Shown here in pieces: positions 42,398-51,320 of a stretch of 64,000 nucleotides of DNA (within the stretch, counting starts at the first letter, position 1; each line of letters starts with the position of its first letter). The stretch comes from Stentor coeruleus. Lineage: Eukaryota; Ciliophora; Heterotrichea; Heterotrichida; Stentoridae. Under the pieces are notes generated by a model. The model was given only the letters and a program-made list of their open reading frames with translations. It ran no database searches and was not told the origin of the DNA. Position numbers and translations under genes: made by a program. Location: contig MPUH01000074.1 in NCBI GenBank assembly GCA_001970955.1, positions 1 through 64,000 of the forward strand. The letters run 5' to 3'.

Positions 42398-43402
42398 ATG
42401 GCAGCCACAAAAGAGGACAAGAGAGCTTTCTGGGAAAAACTATGGAAATTATTAGAAGAGTATCCAACTGTTCTTATGTGTGACGCCAACAACGTAGGAA
42501 GTAACCAATTGCAAACAATCAGATCGAAAATCAGAGGTAAAGCTGTGATGTTATTTGGTAAAAATACACTGATTAGAGCTGGAATCAAACATCGTATGGA
42601 AGCCCCAGTACATTCTCATGATGACTATGAACAAAGACATAAGACCTGGTATAAGATGGATCAGCTTAAAGAGCTACTTCCATTAATAAAAGGTAATGTC
42701 GGGATGATCTTTTGTAAAACTGATACCGACAAAATCCTTGACGCAATTGAAGAATCAAAAGTCCCTGCTGAAGCTAAAGCTGGAACTGTATCTCCAGTTG
42801 ATGTTTTTGTCCCTCCAGGGCCAACTGGTATGGATCCATCACAAACAGCTTTTTTCCAAGCTTTAGGTATTTCAACGAAAATCAATAAGGGTCAAATTGA
42901 AATTGTTGCTCAAATCCAAGTTATAGAAAAGGATAAAAGAGTTGGTAACAGTGAAGCTGTGCTATTAAAAAAACTTAACATTAAACCATTCCATTTCGGA
43001 TTAAAAGTCCTTAAAGTTTATGATAATGGGTCAGTTTATGATGCTGGTGTACTTAAATTAACCCCAGATACTATTTTGACTAAGTTTATGAATGGTGTTC
43101 GTAATATCACTGCTTTGTCTTTGGAAGTTGGCATTCCTACAGTTGTATCTGCTCCTCATTCAGTTATTTCTGGGTTTAAAAACCTTGTTGCCCTTGCTTA
43201 TGGAGGAAATTACACATTTGCTCAAGGTGCTGGATTACTTGATGTACTTAAAGATCCAAGTAAATTAGCGAGTTTAGCCGCACCAACAAGTGCTGCACCA
43301 ACTACTGTGACTGCTGCTAAGGAAGAGGCGAAGAAGGAAGAACCTGCTGATGAAGAAGCTGGTATTGATATGGGTGGAATGTTTGGAGATGATGATTATT
43401 AA
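42398..43402 (+). CDS. RPLP0: 60S acidic ribosomal protein P0 (uL10)
   Basis: 334 aa. The N-terminal uL10 domain (KRAFWEKLWKLLEEYPTVLMC, NVGSNQLQTIRSKIRGKAVM, FGKNTLIRAGI) binds 28S rRNA at the stalk base; the middle insertion domain and the Ala-rich hinge (about 295-315) follow. The end, EEAGIDMGGMFGDDDY, is the acidic stalk tail that recruits elongation factors; animals end in MGFGLFD, so the tail is divergent at the last residues. A segment near 66-82 (PVHSHDDYEQRHKTWYK) is longer than in yeast or human. Codons are less AT-biased than in neighbours, as expected for high expression. Confidence 0.96.
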   Translation: MAATKEDKRAFWEKLWKLLEEYPTVLMCDANNVGSNQLQTIRSKIRGKAVMLFGKNTLIRAGIKHRMEAPVHSHDDYEQRHKTWYKMDQLKELLPLIKGNVGMIFCKTDTDKILDAIEESKVPAEAKAGTVSPVDVFVPPGPTGMDPSQTAFFQALGISTKINKGQIEIVAQIQVIEKDKRVGNSEAVLLKKLNIKPFHFGLKVLKVYDNGSVYDAGVLKLTPDTILTKFMNGVRNITALSLEVGIPTVVSAPHSVISGFKNLVALAYGGNYTFAQGAGLLDVLKDPSKLASLAAPTSAAPTTVTAAKEEAKKEEPADEEAGIDMGGMFGDDDY

Positions 43403-43955
43403 GTATAGGTTTAGGATAAATGTTTAAGTTTATTGTTGTTTTGAGTTTTAGGCTTTGTGGAGAGGATGTACAAGGATATGTTTTGGGTGAACTTGATAGT
43501 TTTGGATAGGCTGAGGAAAATATTGTTCGGGTTGAGGTTGGAGAGATTAAGTTTTTGTTGATGGAATATTTTGAGTGATAAAGTTTTGAGAAATGGACTT
43601 TCAATTAGCTCGTTAAGATATTGAAAATAGGGAATTTGCATACTGAGTGAGTGTTAAAACTGGTACAAATAAAAGAAATAAATATTGGGAGTGAAAAGTT
43701 CAAGTTTGGTATTTAATGTGAACCTACATGATCAAACCCAAACTTAAAGTAGATTTCCAGCAAATGCACTTCGAAAACCCAATAACTCCAACCGATACTC
43801 ATGAAGAAAGTATTCAAAAAATACAAAAGCCATAGAAATCCTCGAATTAAAAGCTAAAAACACGAGTATATGCTATAAACCAAAAAAATCCCGAAGCCTT
43901 AACTAAAACTTTAGACAACACTGGTCTTTACTAAGATATAAAAATTTGTCCTTAT
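43403..43955. other. convergent intergenic region
   Basis: G-rich to about 43640, then C-rich. Open minus frames at 43317-43641 come from the skewed flank and are not supported. Confidence 0.6.
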
Positions 43956-44477
43956 TTATTCGCTTCTCATTTTTTTAAACGATTTTTCCCTTTTCACTTG
44001 AAAATTATAAAAATCCTTCGTCTTCGTCTCTTTATTCTCAGCATATTCAGCTGGTGGGGGTATAAAATCATATTTATTAGTCTTTGAACTTTTAGGTAAG
44101 ACCATAGTAAACCCATCTTCTTCCATTTTGTTTACATGCTCTTCAACATGAAGATCAATTGCCACAGATTTTACTTGAGATATAGTTTTTTCTAGCTGTT
44201 CTTGTAGCCAAGTACAATCTAAAGATCTTCTTAAGGCTTGTTTGTGTTTGAATTCAACTATAGCATAACTGATTGTTTTTGAGTTCTTTTCCATTTCACC
44301 CATCTCAACAGATTTTATTTTACCACAGTGCTGGAACCATTTTTTCACTCGATTTTTCTTAAGGGGTTTATCCATGCAGCAGACAAATATTGATAGAGGG
44401 GATTTGTTGGGATGAGTACGATAATAGATGTTGTATGGAATTTTTGCCGAGATAAACAAAGGCAGGTAACTATCCAT
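43956..44477 (-). CDS. RRP7A: ribosomal RNA-processing protein 7 (RRP7) homolog
   Basis: 173 aa. An RRM-like N-terminal half (LSIFVCCMDKPLKKNRVKKW, YAIVEFKHKQALRRSL) is followed by the RRP7 C-terminal part: EEDGFTMVLPKSS (compare DEDGWVTV in animals and yeast) and a final FYNFQVKREKSFKKMRSE helix that matches the family's FYRFQ-type end. RRP7 acts in early 40S assembly with the UTP-C complex in the nucleolus. It is shorter than human RRP7A (280 aa) but keeps the diagnostic blocks. Together with BOP1, RPS28 and RPLP0 it makes four ribosome-related genes in the window, on unlinked transcripts. Confidence 0.85.
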   Translation of the reverse strand: MDSYLPLFISAKIPYNIYYRTHPNKSPLSIFVCCMDKPLKKNRVKKWFQHCGKIKSVEMGEMEKNSKTISYAIVEFKHKQALRRSLDCTWLQEQLEKTISQVKSVAIDLHVEEHVNKMEEDGFTMVLPKSSKTNKYDFIPPPAEYAENKETKTKDFYNFQVKREKSFKKMRSE

Positions 44478-46745
44478 TTTTATATGAGTGGATATGGGAA
44501 TTGTGGATAAAGATGATGGGCTTATGAGGATTTTTGTTTTTAGGGAATGGATTGAAAGTGGGCTATGGGATGGTTAAAGCTTTTTAGAAGATTTTTGTTT
44601 GGATTTTGTGATTAGATAGAAATTAGAGGTGATGGAAAATTTTTAGATGGTGGATTTTTAGGTTGTGAGGTAGGAGTTTATGATCACAGCTATTTGTATA
44701 GTTATTTTTAGGTAAAGTTTTTAAGGATACTTGTATATTTTTTTCATTTTTGTGTTTACTGTAATTTTTAAATATCTAACTGCAACTAATTCTTATAAGT
44801 TACTTATAGAAAAAGTAATAAATAACTAGTAATATGAACTTATTATATGATGTGTATTATTGATAATTATTTTTATACTCATTTCTGTTTAAGAAAATGA
44901 TTATTTTGGAATAATTAAATATGAGCAGATGCATATATTGTCTAAATTTAACATGATACTATTATAATTAACCAAAAAATCAAGAGAAACTTATAAAATC
45001 AAATATTAAAGAATCATATGATATCAAACCAAACCAAAAATTTCAAAAATTATATAATTGATTTTAACCGAAAAAATTCAAAAAATTTGCAATCAAAATC
45101 AAAAGTCTAAACTTGCCATTAACACAAAATTTAAGCTAAGTCTTTAAAAAAAAATCAACCAAACTTATCATCCAGGCTAAGATAATAAGTTATAGAAGAT
45201 GTGATAACTTTATCCAAAATATATTGAAGTACTATGAATAACTATGAATAACTATGTGATTATATTTTTCTAATGAAAAGAAATTGTTTCGGACGTATAG
45301 TTACTTAAACGTCTGAATGGGCTGATGTGGAACCCACTACAATAGAGGGGAGATGAGTTAACAAAAATAGTGGACCTCTAAAAACCATTAGTCATAGGAC
45401 TGGTCCAAACGAACTCTAAAGTAACGCTGAAAGATTTCGGCCGGTTTGCTAACGACAACGACGATCAGAACTTCCAGATACTCTAATGAAAACTAATTCC
45501 ATAAATTATTTCAAATTGTCTGCATAATAGAATGATTGGGATCAGAATTAAGAATAAAAACCTATGATCATAAGTGCATAGGATTTAAGAAATGATTAAC
45601 ATGGAAGAAATTTTGGTGTGAATTACAATTTTTAAAATTGAGCTAAAAAGTTATAGAGTTTATATAACAACTTATTTCGAGATATTCAAAATTTGTCAAA
45701 AATGATTGAATTTTATCTTATGAAATAAGATCATTATCTGCATTTTCTGAAAATTAAATACTTCAATAAGTGTTGAAAGTACTTATATTACTGGAAAAAT
45801 CACTAAAAAAATTGAATTTATAAGAATTTAGAAAAGTAATGTAGTAATTTTTCTCAAGAAAATTTTTTCAAAATTATATGCTTTGGAGAAATAAAAGATT
45901 TGATAAAGGATAATCGTGGAATCTAATCATCATAGTTATCTTAAGTATAACTAATAAATGAATTTGCCAATTAATCGTACAATATTGTTATCCAATAGAA
46001 AAAAAAATTTAATATGTAAGGAAAAATTCAAATTAACATAAAATCAATATCCAAATTTTCGCAAGCATATTCTAAATAAAAAATATTATTTTAGTATAGA
46101 ATTCAGCATAATTTATAATATTTTATATTTTTCTATTCAGATTTATCATTTTCAAGGTTGATGTGGAGTTTTTCATAAAATTCTTTAACATCTCAATAAA
46201 CTACTGAAAATTTCAGCCTGCAAGCTGAGATGTTTTTTAAACTATTAGAATCACAGGGTTTAAAGTAAAATTATTAAAAATTCAATGAATTAAATCATTT
46301 CAATAATAAGACAAATTCTTTACGAGCGCAAGAATAGATGGAGGAGGATTCTATTGGTGAAGTTATAGATTGAAGTCAATAATAAATTCTTTAAATCTAA
46401 ATTTATTGTATATGAACCACACATAATTCATTAAAATATCTTGCATACAGCAACATGAAATCTAATTCCTAGTTTAAACACAATAAAAACTAAATACCAA
46501 AAAAATTATCTTTCTTACCATTCCATCTTTATTCTCCATATCAAAACCCAGCATCCTTTTCAAACTTAAAAAATCCTAAACTTTGTCATAATTTCACATA
46601 AAAATTTCCAAAAACTTCATCATCTTATAATCAAAAAACTCATACATAAATAAAAACTTTTTTTTTCCTTATAAATCTTTTTATTGGTTTTTAAGTTAAA
46701 TTCATGAAGAAAAGTTATTGCTTTGTTAATAAAAATCTTTATTTA
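44478..46745. other. 2.3-kb region without a protein gene
   Basis: G-rich to about 44700, C-rich at about 44960-45180, a GC-richer island at 45285-45485 listed separately, G-rich to about 46050, and C-rich from about 46390. A small hairpin (ATTTCAGC / GCTGAGAT, 6-base loop) lies near 46213-46234. An 11-base unit close to ACTATGAATAA repeats about 2.5 times at 45231-45256. Confidence 0.55.
45285..45485 (+). ncRNA. candidate structured RNA gene
   Basis: About 200 bases are visibly richer in G and C than the surrounding DNA and have no open frame. Hairpins: TTCGGACGT / ACGTCTGAA (9 bp, 12-base loop) at 45288-45317; TGGG / CCCA just after it; CCACTA / TAGTGG and TAGAGG / CCTCTA, which interleave like a pseudoknot (about 45333-45380); AGTC / GACT; and GCTGA / TCGGC near 45426-45441. 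A TGGGCTGATGTGG string resembles a Pol III A box. Left flank is C-rich and right flank G-rich, as around genes. It did not match tRNA, 5S, U1, U2, U4, U6, U3 or SRP landmarks by eye. Strand is a guess. Confidence 0.5.
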
Positions 46746-46982
46746 TTACCCCCAAGGATCATCGACACCGAAATTAAGGTTTATTTGAGTTGTAGGTGGT
46801 TTACATCTCTGTATATGTGCATCATATTCTGGTTTAGGAACATGATGCATAGAGTTATACGGACATACTTCGAAAAGATGCTGAAGACGTCTTCGATCAT
46901 CACATTTTACATAATGCCAGACAAGTTTCTCTGGTTTAATTAAATGATTCGCATTATAAACGCAAGGTATTCTATCATCCAT
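46746..46982 (-). CDS. GTSF1: GTSF1-type protein with two CHHC zinc fingers
   Basis: 78 aa. Two U11-48K-type CHHC fingers with exact spacing C-x5-H-x9-H-x3-C: Cys7, His13, His23, Cys27 and Cys40, His46, His56, Cys60. Two such fingers at the N-terminus of a small protein are the mark of the GTSF1/Asterix family, which binds Piwi proteins and promotes small-RNA-guided silencing in animals; a Paramecium homolog has been linked to the small-RNA pathway that guides DNA elimination (recalled, not checked). The acidic C-terminal tail of animal GTSF1 is reduced to about 15 residues (NLNFGVDDPWG). A second, interrupted copy of its 5' half follows an assembly gap. Confidence 0.88.
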   Translation of the reverse strand: MDDRIPCVYNANHLIKPEKLVWHYVKCDDRRRLQHLFEVCPYNSMHHVPKPEYDAHIQRCKPPTTQINLNFGVDDPWG

Positions 46983-47196
46983 ATTATTATAAACTTTATA
47001 TCACTCNAAAGATGCTGAAGACGTCTTCGATCATCACATTTTACATAATGCCAGACAAGTTTCTCTGGTTTTTATATTTAAGGATATTAGGTTATATATA
47101 AAATCATAAAATTTTATTAAGATAAAGCATTAAATGATTCGCATTATAAACGCAAGGTATTCTATCATCCATATTATTATAAACTTTATATCACTC
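46874..47196. repeat. duplicated segment around a one-base assembly gap
   Basis: 46874-47006 is repeated at 47008-47196 with an N at 47007 between them. The copies match except that the second has 57 extra bases (47072-47128) where the first has a single A (46938). The first copy ends exactly at the N and the second continues into unique sequence, so this looks like two overlapping contigs joined end to end rather than a true tandem repeat. Confidence 0.88.
47008..47172 (-). pseudogene. interrupted second copy of the GTSF1 5' half
   Basis: Read on the minus strand from the ATG at 47172, the copy matches the GTSF1 gene through codon 14, then contains 57 bases not present in the intact copy before resuming at the first CHHC finger. 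The insertion is AT-rich, changes the frame, and does not have GT..AG ends, so it is not a 15-nt-type intron. It could be an unexcised germline segment, an allele, or an assembly product. The copy stops at the gap. Confidence 0.6.
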
Positions 47197-47421
47197 AAAA
47201 AAAGCAAGCCTCATATTATTATAACCTAAAACTTATAAATCTATTATTTTATACTCTTAACCTAATTTTATACCTAAATAATTAATCTAAAACACAAAAA
47301 ACCTTCTTTTAATCCTTATTTTACAATATCATACATAAAAATTATCATACTATCACATCACTTAAATTAAAATCACATAAAAACCTTAACGAAAAAAAAA
47401 AAGACAATATAAAACCTAATC

Positions 47422-48117
47422 TTAATTCTCAAATCTAATCTCATTAATCCACGTCACGTTTTGATAAATACCACAAGGGCCAATGTTGCTAGTTGTATTA
47501 TTTTCATTCAAGCTTAAAAGCAAATACCCAGCATTTCCCCATCCAAGTCCCCAATTGTTTTTCAAATAAACAATATCTGAATCTGAATCATATTGAACAG
47601 CTAGCATATAATGAACATCATTCCCTAAATTTTCACAATTGTAATACGATTCCCCATCATAATTCACTAAATTTTCAATATTATCAATTCTAAACCTCAC
47701 AATCAGCGTCGTGGTATTTAATTTTTGTATAAACTGCGACTTATTCATCGATGAATTCTCATAATTAGAAATATAATATTTCATGTTTTTATCTGAGCTT
47801 ATATAAATCCCTTGCCCATAATAAGGATAAGTACTTTCTAAAGTCGTCCCATTAGTTGATAGCACTTTAATAGCACTTTCTAATGTATCTCCAGTACAAT
47901 TTGCTTCTAAAATGCTTAGAACATATTGATCAGAAAGATTCGTTGTGTTTGGCAAAATTTTATTTTGGTAAAATGACGATTCTAAAGCACTAGTCGAGGC
48001 AAAAATATACGAAGCATTGCAATTACGTTCATTTTTCACTTCACTTACTGGTAATTTGAAATTAAACTGCTCAAGGGTTTTAAATGCAGATACAAGCTGG
48101 ATGAATATAAAAAACAT
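47422..48117 (-). CDS. papain-fold protein with Ser in place of the catalytic Cys
   Basis: 231 aa. A signal-like N-terminus (MFFIFIQLVSAF) leads directly into a C1A peptidase domain with no propeptide. Aligned on CGSCWAFS, the chain reads CNASYIFAS, so Ser36 replaces the nucleophile Cys. The active-site His (VHYMLAVQYD, His169) and Asn (LKNNWGLGWGNAGYLLLS, Asn187) remain. Many N-x-S/T sites (for example NTT, NTS, NSS) suggest a secreted or vesicular glycoprotein. Ser-type papain homologs occur in Plasmodium SERA proteins, where activity is weak or absent. It may be a binding protein or pseudoenzyme. Its start lies 49 bp from the divergent GPCR start. Confidence 0.85.
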   Translation of the reverse strand: MFFIFIQLVSAFKTLEQFNFKLPVSEVKNERNCNASYIFASTSALESSFYQNKILPNTTNLSDQYVLSILEANCTGDTLESAIKVLSTNGTTLESTYPYYGQGIYISSDKNMKYYISNYENSSMNKSQFIQKLNTTTLIVRFRIDNIENLVNYDGESYYNCENLGNDVHYMLAVQYDSDSDIVYLKNNWGLGWGNAGYLLLSLNENNTTSNIGPCGIYQNVTWINEIRFEN

Positions 48118-48166
48118 GTTATTTATAAGAGATTATATAAATCTCCAGTTTATTTATAGTATAAAT
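48118..48166. promoter_or_regulatory. 49-bp bidirectional start region
   Basis: All sequence between the start codons of the papain-fold gene (minus, ATG at 48117) and the GPCR gene (plus, ATG at 48167). It contains TATAAAT-like strings near both ATGs (TTATAAATAAC before one, TATAAAT before the other). Both promoters and both 5' untranslated regions must fit here or overlap the neighbouring coding sequence. Confidence 0.7.
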
Positions 48167-49063
48167 ATGAGGTTAACTGATAGTCAAAGATTGATTATTT
48201 ATTATTTCAATAGTGTGAGCAATGGGTTTAGCATTTGTGGGTGTTTGTTTATTTGTGGTATGTATTTAAAGTTCATTGAGCTTAGAACTTTCCCTTTTAG
48301 GTTGATTTTTGTTTTAAGCATTTTTGATATTTTTAGTTCAATCGGATATATGCTACCAACTTTTGATTTATATGATGATGATGCTTTATGCCAAATACAA
48401 GGTGCAGTAATCAATATGTTTACTTTAGCTAGTGCTTTATGGGCAGGAATTATAGCTTTTAGTCTTTATTATATTATTGTAAAGTCTAATTTCTATATAC
48501 AAAGCTATATGAGATATTTTATTATTGGGGTATTTACTTTAAGTATTATTGTTACTATTATTCCTTTTACTAGTAGGACTTATGGAACTGTTGCAGGTTG
48601 GTGTTGGATAAAACAAGATGGGTCTTATGATATTAGTTTTTATGAAAGGTATATTTTGTTTTTTGTTCCTATGTGGCTTTTGGTAATTATTAATGGGGTT
48701 TTATATATGAAGGTATCTAAGTGTCTTAAGAATAGTGATGATCCTGATGGTGCTCGTTCTGAGCTTAATAGGAAACTTAAGTTTTATCCCATGATTTTGA
48801 TTATATGTTTTTTACCTTATACAATCAAAAGCAGTTTAGAGTTTAAAAATGAGAGTTTCACGATAAGGCATGATTTCGAGCTTACTATTGTTGTTGGGAC
48901 AATCAGAGGGATGCATGGGTTTCTTAATGCTTTTGTGTATGGGTTTACGAAGAAAGTGAGGAATGCTTTGAATGCAAGGGTTGCTGCGAATGATACTGAA
49001 ATTTCAATAATGCTACCTGCAAGCGAAAATGATCCTAAATCATTTATTAAAGAAATGAAATAG
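48167..49063 (+). CDS. cAMP receptor-like seven-helix GPCR
   Basis: 298 aa from the ATG at 48167; the open frame extends upstream but would overlap the divergent gene, and 48167 has the usual TATAAAT context. Seven membrane segments are visible. The layout matches Dictyostelium cAR/CRL receptors: DALCQIQGAVINMFTLASALW with the TM3 Cys, AGWCWIKQDGSY before TM5 (compare GNWCWIG in cAR1), long basic loop, then HGFLNAFVYGFTKKVRNAL at TM7. Such receptors couple to heterotrimeric G proteins; the ligand in ciliates is unknown. The short C-terminus is Glu/Asp/Lys-rich. Confidence 0.9.
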   Translation: MRLTDSQRLIIYYFNSVSNGFSICGCLFICGMYLKFIELRTFPFRLIFVLSIFDIFSSIGYMLPTFDLYDDDALCQIQGAVINMFTLASALWAGIIAFSLYYIIVKSNFYIQSYMRYFIIGVFTLSIIVTIIPFTSRTYGTVAGWCWIKQDGSYDISFYERYILFFVPMWLLVIINGVLYMKVSKCLKNSDDPDGARSELNRKLKFYPMILIICFLPYTIKSSLEFKNESFTIRHDFELTIVVGTIRGMHGFLNAFVYGFTKKVRNALNARVAANDTEISIMLPASENDPKSFIKEMK

Positions 49064-49363
49064 ATGCTTTTTATGATAATTTTCTCTACTTCAATGTTTA
49101 AATTAGATTATGTTGTAAGTTTATATCAATATTGAAATGATTAAAAGAATATATTTTATTTTAAAAAATAGAAAATGTTTATGGTAGTAGGTGTTGGTTT
49201 TTTTGTGTGTGAATAATATAAAATTATTATATTTTTAAGTTTTAGAATATGGGTAAAAGATAAGCCTAATAAACAGATACTGTTAAATTGATGATGATTA
49301 TCCATAAAATTATGAATAACTTGTAAGATATATATACAAAACATATATAATTTTAATAACTAA

Positions 49364-49434
49364 GGCTCTATAGTGTAATGGTAGCACGTGAGCCTACGGA
49401 GCTTATAGTCGGGGTTCAAATCCCCGTAGAGTCA
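49364..49434 (+). tRNA. tRNA-Arg (anticodon ACG)
   Basis: 71 bases. Acceptor GGCTCTA pairs with TAGAGTC (one G-T); D arm GTGT / GCAC around AATGGTA; anticodon arm TGAGC / GCTTA with loop CTACGGA, anticodon ACG at 49396-49398; T arm CGGGG / CCCCG with loop TTCAAAT; discriminator A at 49434. No intron. Both internal Pol III boxes are present. Anticodon A34 would be edited to inosine and read CGT, CGC and CGA arginine codons. Confidence 0.96.
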
Positions 49435-49440
49435 TTTTTT
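49435..49440 (+). terminator. Pol III terminator of the tRNA
   Basis: A run of six T directly follows the discriminator base. Confidence 0.9.
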
Positions 49441-50271
49441 ATGATTGTAATTTATATGATAATATAAAGTAAGTATATTAGTGAGAAATATTTAGCTGAT
49501 ATTTTTTTTATATGCTGTATTATAAGTTTAATAATTTTTATTATGTTAATTAAAAGGAGATATTTGTTATTAAAATGAATTAAATCAATTTTAAATTTGG
49601 ACTAGGTCTTAAGCATTATTTTTAGAGTAAATGTCAGTATAGTATACTTGTTAAATTTTTCATTTGGTTTAATCATCTAAAAATATAAATTTGATGAATT
49701 ATTGGTAGTAATTTTAGCCAGTTTGATATACAATAATACTTCCATGATGATGATTATTTTTAAAAGTTTACACTCATCTATTCAATAACAGAAATACCCA
49801 ATTTGATATTCTCTACTCAATAATTCAAGTCGATTAATTTATATAAATTGCTATAAAATTTTCAAACACAATTTTTAATACAATCTAACCCAAAATCATC
49901 CTCAGCTATTCAAGTTCCTAGGCTAAATTCATAGTTTTAAAACATTCTTCAAGTATAAGATTTTCTTTTTACAAAAAAATGCTCTTAGTTATATTCCCAA
50001 AATTCATTAACTCCACAAGCCCAAATTTTCATCCCTTTCTCTCAATCACATAAAAAATCCTACTAAAACCCATAATCCTCTTTCTTCACAACTCCCAGCC
50101 GAATTCCATCACTGCAAATCCTATTGCCAACAATCCAAAACCCTATGAAAAAAATCTTTAAAATTTTTCCTCAACCCCTCTTCTCCAATAATAAAATCCC
50201 ACATCTTTTCCAAACAAATCCCAACAACCCCATCATCCACCAACATAATCCTCTTTATTTGTTGAATAAAT
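49441..50271. other. intergenic region upstream of the DsbA-like gene
   Basis: AT-rich, becoming strongly C-rich and nearly G-free from about 49990 to 50270. Overlapping open frames there (50121-50309 minus, 50124 plus) are produced by this skew. Nothing else was seen. Confidence 0.6.
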
Positions 50272-50889
50272 ATGAAGTTAATTTTACTAGCCCTAAGTGC
50301 AGTTCTCATCGTATCTCAACAAGTTCCTCCAGTTCCTTCAACTCCAGATGGTTTTGTCTATGGTCCACCAGTAACCACAAACTATACCCTAGACGTGTTT
50401 TTTGACCACTTATGTTCATACTCAGCACAAGCATTTCCAGGTTTATACCTATACTGGAGTAACAATCAACATTGGCTCCGAATGGTAGTTCATATAGTCC
50501 CATTACCATATCATTATTATTCATTCTATGTAAGTCGTGCAGGTAGATTTATTCAAACAAATTACCCAGCAAATTTCACTGAGTATATGTCTTGGATGTT
50601 TAATCATCAATCTAAATATCTAGACACAGCACAAGGATGGAATCAAACAACTTTATATCAAAATCTTGCTGCTGATACTCAAACAGCTACTGGAGTTAAT
50701 TCAACACTTGTTATGAGCTCATTTAATGATACTAGTTACAATTACAACTTGAGACTTTCTTGGAAATATGCTCAAAGTAAAGGTATTTCTGGCACACCTA
50801 TGTATATGGTCAATGGAGTTCTAGTCCCTGCGGCAAGTGGCTTTACCAAATACCAGGACTGGCAAAACTTCTTCAATAGTCTTAATTAG
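50272..50889 (+). CDS. secreted DsbA-like thioredoxin-fold protein
   Basis: 205 aa. Clear signal peptide (KLILLALSAVLIV, then SQQ). The thioredoxin-fold parts are VFFDHLCSYSAQAFP (active site C48-S-Y-S51), a helical insertion and the cis-proline loop GISGTPMYMVNG (GTP 174-176), the order found in DsbA/2-hydroxychromene isomerase-type proteins. The second active-site Cys is Ser, so it cannot form the usual CxxC disulfide by itself and may be monothiol or non-redox. Several N-x-S/T sites agree with secretion. The frame is also open upstream, but the ATG at 50272 fits the signal peptide and the context AATAAATATG. Confidence 0.85.
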   Translation: MKLILLALSAVLIVSQQVPPVPSTPDGFVYGPPVTTNYTLDVFFDHLCSYSAQAFPGLYLYWSNNQHWLRMVVHIVPLPYHYYSFYVSRAGRFIQTNYPANFTEYMSWMFNHQSKYLDTAQGWNQTTLYQNLAADTQTATGVNSTLVMSSFNDTSYNYNLRLSWKYAQSKGISGTPMYMVNGVLVPAASGFTKYQDWQNFFNSLN

Positions 50890-50902
50890 GTTATTTAGTA
50901 AA

Positions 50903-51295
50903 TCACCAAATACGATTATTTATCACATAATTACCTGTATATTTTACATCACAGGAATCATTAAATAGATCTTTTACTATTGTCGCCCTTGATGGAGTTA
51001 TATGTTTACGCTCAGCTCTTGATTTAGGCTCTTGAAACTTAGGTGTTAGGTTTCTTAACCCTGCTGGTCTTGTTGGTATTTTTTCTTGAACAACTTTTTT
51101 AAAACATGGCTTCCATTCGTATTGATTCTGACATGCTCCTGATTCATAATGTTTACGCCCTTTCATAATACCAATTCCTGTATCAACATCTCCATATAAA
51201 CCTTGTCTACTTGATTCAGTAGTATAAGTAATGTTTATATGCTTTTTAGTCTTACCGAATTTCTGTGGATAACTACCCGTCCAATCTGATATCAT
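50903..51295 (-). CDS. small basic protein of unknown function
   Basis: 130 aa, basic, rich in Lys, Tyr and Gly, with no signal peptide or membrane segment. Parts such as MISDWTGSYPQKFGKTKKH and GLYGDVDTGIGIMKGRKHYE look like the loosely structured proteins that bind the inside of ciliary microtubules, but no family was recognised. Its stop lies 13 bp from the stop of the convergent DsbA-like gene and its start 25 bp from the stop of the next minus-strand gene. Confidence 0.75.
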   Translation of the reverse strand: MISDWTGSYPQKFGKTKKHINITYTTESSRQGLYGDVDTGIGIMKGRKHYESGACQNQYEWKPCFKKVVQEKIPTRPAGLRNLTPKFQEPKSRAERKHITPSRATIVKDLFNDSCDVKYTGNYVINNRIW

Positions 51296-51320
51296 TTTTA
51301 AATTAAATATTAGGTAATAT

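Noticed and set aside
46704-46943. 79-codon plus-strand frame over the GTSF1 gene
   Set aside because: It is antisense to a protein with two perfectly spaced zinc fingers, and its own composition shows no domain.
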